NCBI GenBank assembly: GCA_014381585.1
Contig: JACNLH010000161.1
Location: forward strand, 10,305 to 44,968
Reading direction: 5' to 3'
Origin: Candidatus Sulfurimonas ponti
Lineage (GTDB): Bacteria; Campylobacterota; Campylobacteria; Campylobacterales; Sulfurimonadaceae
DNA: 34,664 nt
Shown here: positions 33,089-34,664 of the stretch, piece by piece
Layout: each line of letters starts with the position of its first letter
Position numbering within the stretch: position 1 is the stretch's first letter
Position numbers and translations under genes: made by a program
Notes under the pieces: model-generated
Told to the model about the DNA's origin: nothing
The model's database searches: none
What the model saw: the letters and a program-made list of their open reading frames with translations, nothing else

Positions 33089-34207
33089 CTACTTTACTAT
33101 ATATATTTCATCTTTAAGAATGTGAAACTTTTTCGTGTGCTCACTTTCTTCAACTGCGAATTTTTTTGCAACTTCAGGTTTCACCAAATAATATCCAAGA
33201 ACAACATGCACTTTATCGCCCCTTTGAAGCTCTTTAGCATAAACAACTTCACGTGTTTCTTTACCTTTGATCATTGTATCTTCCACAACTTCATTTGCTA
33301 ACCATGGAGGTGTTCCTTTTGCATCTTTTCCTATAACGCGTTTAAAAACTTTTGCTTGCATCTCTTCTATCTCAGCATTTCTCTCAACACTTACACGAAG
33401 CTCTGTATGACGCATAGGGTGAAGCATCAGATCATGCGGACTTTGATTATAGATAGAGACTTTAAAACTTTTTTCTTCTTGAAGAAACTTCATATCAATA
33501 TACTGCAATAATTTTTCTTTATGCAAATTTGCTCCTGGAAAACCATGAAATGCGTATGTGCCCGTTTCTCCTTTTGTAGAAACATCACCTTTCACCTGCG
33601 GCATATGACATGTGATACAGTTGTCATCAGCATTTTCTTCACCCATGTCTGTAACACAAACATCAAGTTTTTCTTTGTTTTTTTTATGCGAATGACAGCC
33701 CATGCACACCTGTCCGTTTTTAAAGTTTTCACTGTATTTTTGATAATGTTTTTTACTTCGCAGCGGCTTCTCTCTCGTGCCGTAATAATCTTTTTTCTCA
33801 GGATGTATTTTATTTGTATTTGACATCACACCAATTTCTACAGATTCAACTCTATGACAATATGCACATAAAATCCCTTCCGTATGTGTCTCATTAGCGG
33901 CATCTGGCACGCCTTTTGTGCCTTCTCCCAACATATCTGAAATATTATCTGCTGTGGGTGTATGACACTTTGCGCATTTATACTGTTCTTTTTTTATATT
34001 TGAAGGATGCTTATCCCATACAGCTTTATGAATAGGATCTTTAAAAACTGTAGAATTTCTATGCACACTCTTCTCATATTCAGCATAGATCTCCGGATGG
34101 CACTTTTTACATGTGATATTCGGTTCAAAGCTTAATGTGCTCTCAACTTGAGCAATCAGAGAAGACACCTGTATACTTAAAAGTAATAATAAAATTTTAA
34201 TTTTCAT
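33089..34207 (-). CDS. Periplasmic pentaheme cytochrome c
   Basis: A 372-residue protein from ATG 34207, chosen over the TTG two codons upstream because AAAGGA is spaced well for it. A Sec signal peptide (MKIKILLLLLSIQVSSLIAQ) precedes five CxxCH heme sites at about 33-37, 78-82, 114-118, 168-172 and 197-201. Several unpaired His residues (YEKSVHRN, KHPSN, RSKKHYQKY) could be distal ligands. The remaining 170 residues lack hemes and look beta-rich, like the C-terminal part of other cytochrome c554-type proteins. It probably carries electrons in the periplasm; the partner is unknown. Confidence 0.88.
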   Translation of the reverse strand: MKIKILLLLLSIQVSSLIAQVESTLSFEPNITCKKCHPEIYAEYEKSVHRNSTVFKDPIHKAVWDKHPSNIKKEQYKCAKCHTPTADNISDMLGEGTKGVPDAANETHTEGILCAYCHRVESVEIGVMSNTNKIHPEKKDYYGTREKPLRSKKHYQKYSENFKNGQVCMGCHSHKKNKEKLDVCVTDMGEENADDNCITCHMPQVKGDVSTKGETGTYAFHGFPGANLHKEKLLQYIDMKFLQEEKSFKVSIYNQSPHDLMLHPMRHTELRVSVERNAEIEEMQAKVFKRVIGKDAKGTPPWLANEVVEDTMIKGKETREVVYAKELQRGDKVHVVLGYYLVKPEVAKKFAVEESEHTKKFHILKDEIYIVK

Positions 34208-34286
34208 ACTCAAATCCTTTACATATAATTTTACCCTAATTTAATTATAAGTTCCAGACATTAAGTTGTATTTTTAATAAAAATGT

Positions 34287-34664
34287 TTATTTTTTGATTT
34301 TTTTTGCCCAGCGATGAAAGAATCTTGCAGGAGAGAGTCTTTTACTTATTTCTTTAGCCTCTAAAATATGTTCACATAATATTTTTGCCAAATACGGAGC
34401 TAAAACAAAGCCGTAGCCTCCGTTTCCATTTATCATATAGAGGTTGGGATAGTGACAAAAAGTGCCATAATCAATCTTTTTAGTATCTAAACGAAGCCCT
34501 TTTTTTAGAGTTTCTTGAGATATGACAAGTGAGCCAAGAAGAGGCATATAGTCCACTGATCCAGAACGAAGCCCCGTATAATCTTTAACGACTTCTGCAT
34601 CTTCTAAGTCTATCATACGGGAAGCTTTTTCAAGAAGCTCTTTTCTCCCCGCTTGTATGTCATA
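34287..34664 (-). CDS. FAD-dependent oxidoreductase (DAO family), C-terminal part
   Basis: The frame is open to the right edge of the window. The internal Met at 34616 is not the start, since coding continues upstream (YDIQAGRKELLEKASR). The visible 125 residues include GLRSGSVDYMPLLGSL and NLYMINGNGGYGFVLAPYLAKIL, the C-terminal FAD-contacting motif of DadA/glycine-oxidase-type DAO proteins. The substrate cannot be told; in some Campylobacterota the related domain is the C-terminal part of MnmC, which oxidises tRNA modification intermediates. A poly-T-rich stretch follows the stop. Confidence 0.75.
   Translation of the reverse strand, partial: YDIQAGRKELLEKASRMIDLEDAEVVKDYTGLRSGSVDYMPLLGSLVISQETLKKGLRLDTKKIDYGTFCHYPNLYMINGNGGYGFVLAPYLAKILCEHILEAKEISKRLSPARFFHRWAKKIKK

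Overview
The window looks like chromosomal DNA from a Campylobacterota (epsilonproteobacterial) genome, most like a free-living Sulfurimonas-type organism. The reasons are low G+C, dense short operons with frequent stop/start overlaps, AT-rich TATAAT-type -10 boxes, and gene orders I recall from Campylobacter jejuni: flgA-ubiX-coaD-tmk-hisS-...-speA-cysE-aspB, ilvI-ilvH-lpxD, and S4 protein-tsaE-lptB-rpoN. No rRNA, tRNA, IS element, prophage or CRISPR array was recognised. Nearly all of it is core genome; the less ordinary material lies at about 25.4-29.35 kb.

Layout. 1-1.9 kb: the 5' end of zwf (minus), then a Nudix hydrolase, a DUF3147 membrane protein and a small Cys-containing protein (plus), and an unknown minus-strand gene. 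2.0-9.9 kb: a long plus-strand operon of flgA, ubiX, coaD, tmk, hisS, a membrane-anchored FMN glutamate-synthase-like protein, speA and cysE. 10.0-12.0 kb: a PAS protein plus a chemoreceptor with no sizeable periplasmic domain and a C-terminal zinc-binding CZB domain, resembling the split CetB/CetA energy-taxis pair. 12.1-13.2 kb: aspartate aminotransferase, ending in a hairpin shared with a convergent small gene. 13.3-20.5 kb (minus): CoA-binding protein, ilvA, a WD40/helical protein, ilvI, ilvH, lpxD and a 67-residue protein. 20.6-25.4 kb (minus): S4 protein, trpD, tsaE, lptB, rpoN, a TIGR02757 protein and a CheY-like regulator.

25.4-34.7 kb: a methyltransferase behind a strong sigma-54-type promoter, an exported methionine-rich repeat protein (20% Met), a YgiQ-type radical SAM protein, an acyl-CoA synthetase whose upstream region holds three perfect inverted repeats, Mn-dependent pyrophosphatase, a glycine-zipper lipoprotein, a nitroreductase, a pentaheme cytochrome c, and the 3' part of an FAD-dependent oxidoreductase.

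The candidates for something undescribed are: a 38-39 bp dispersed element present at 25429-25466 and 29235-29273, the second copy extended by two more perfect hairpins; a near-identical dyad promoter motif before aspC and in the ygiQ/acyl-CoA synthetase gap; the Met-rich secreted protein; and the sigma-54 promoter driving a methyltransferase of unknown target. No obvious new defence or mobile system is present.
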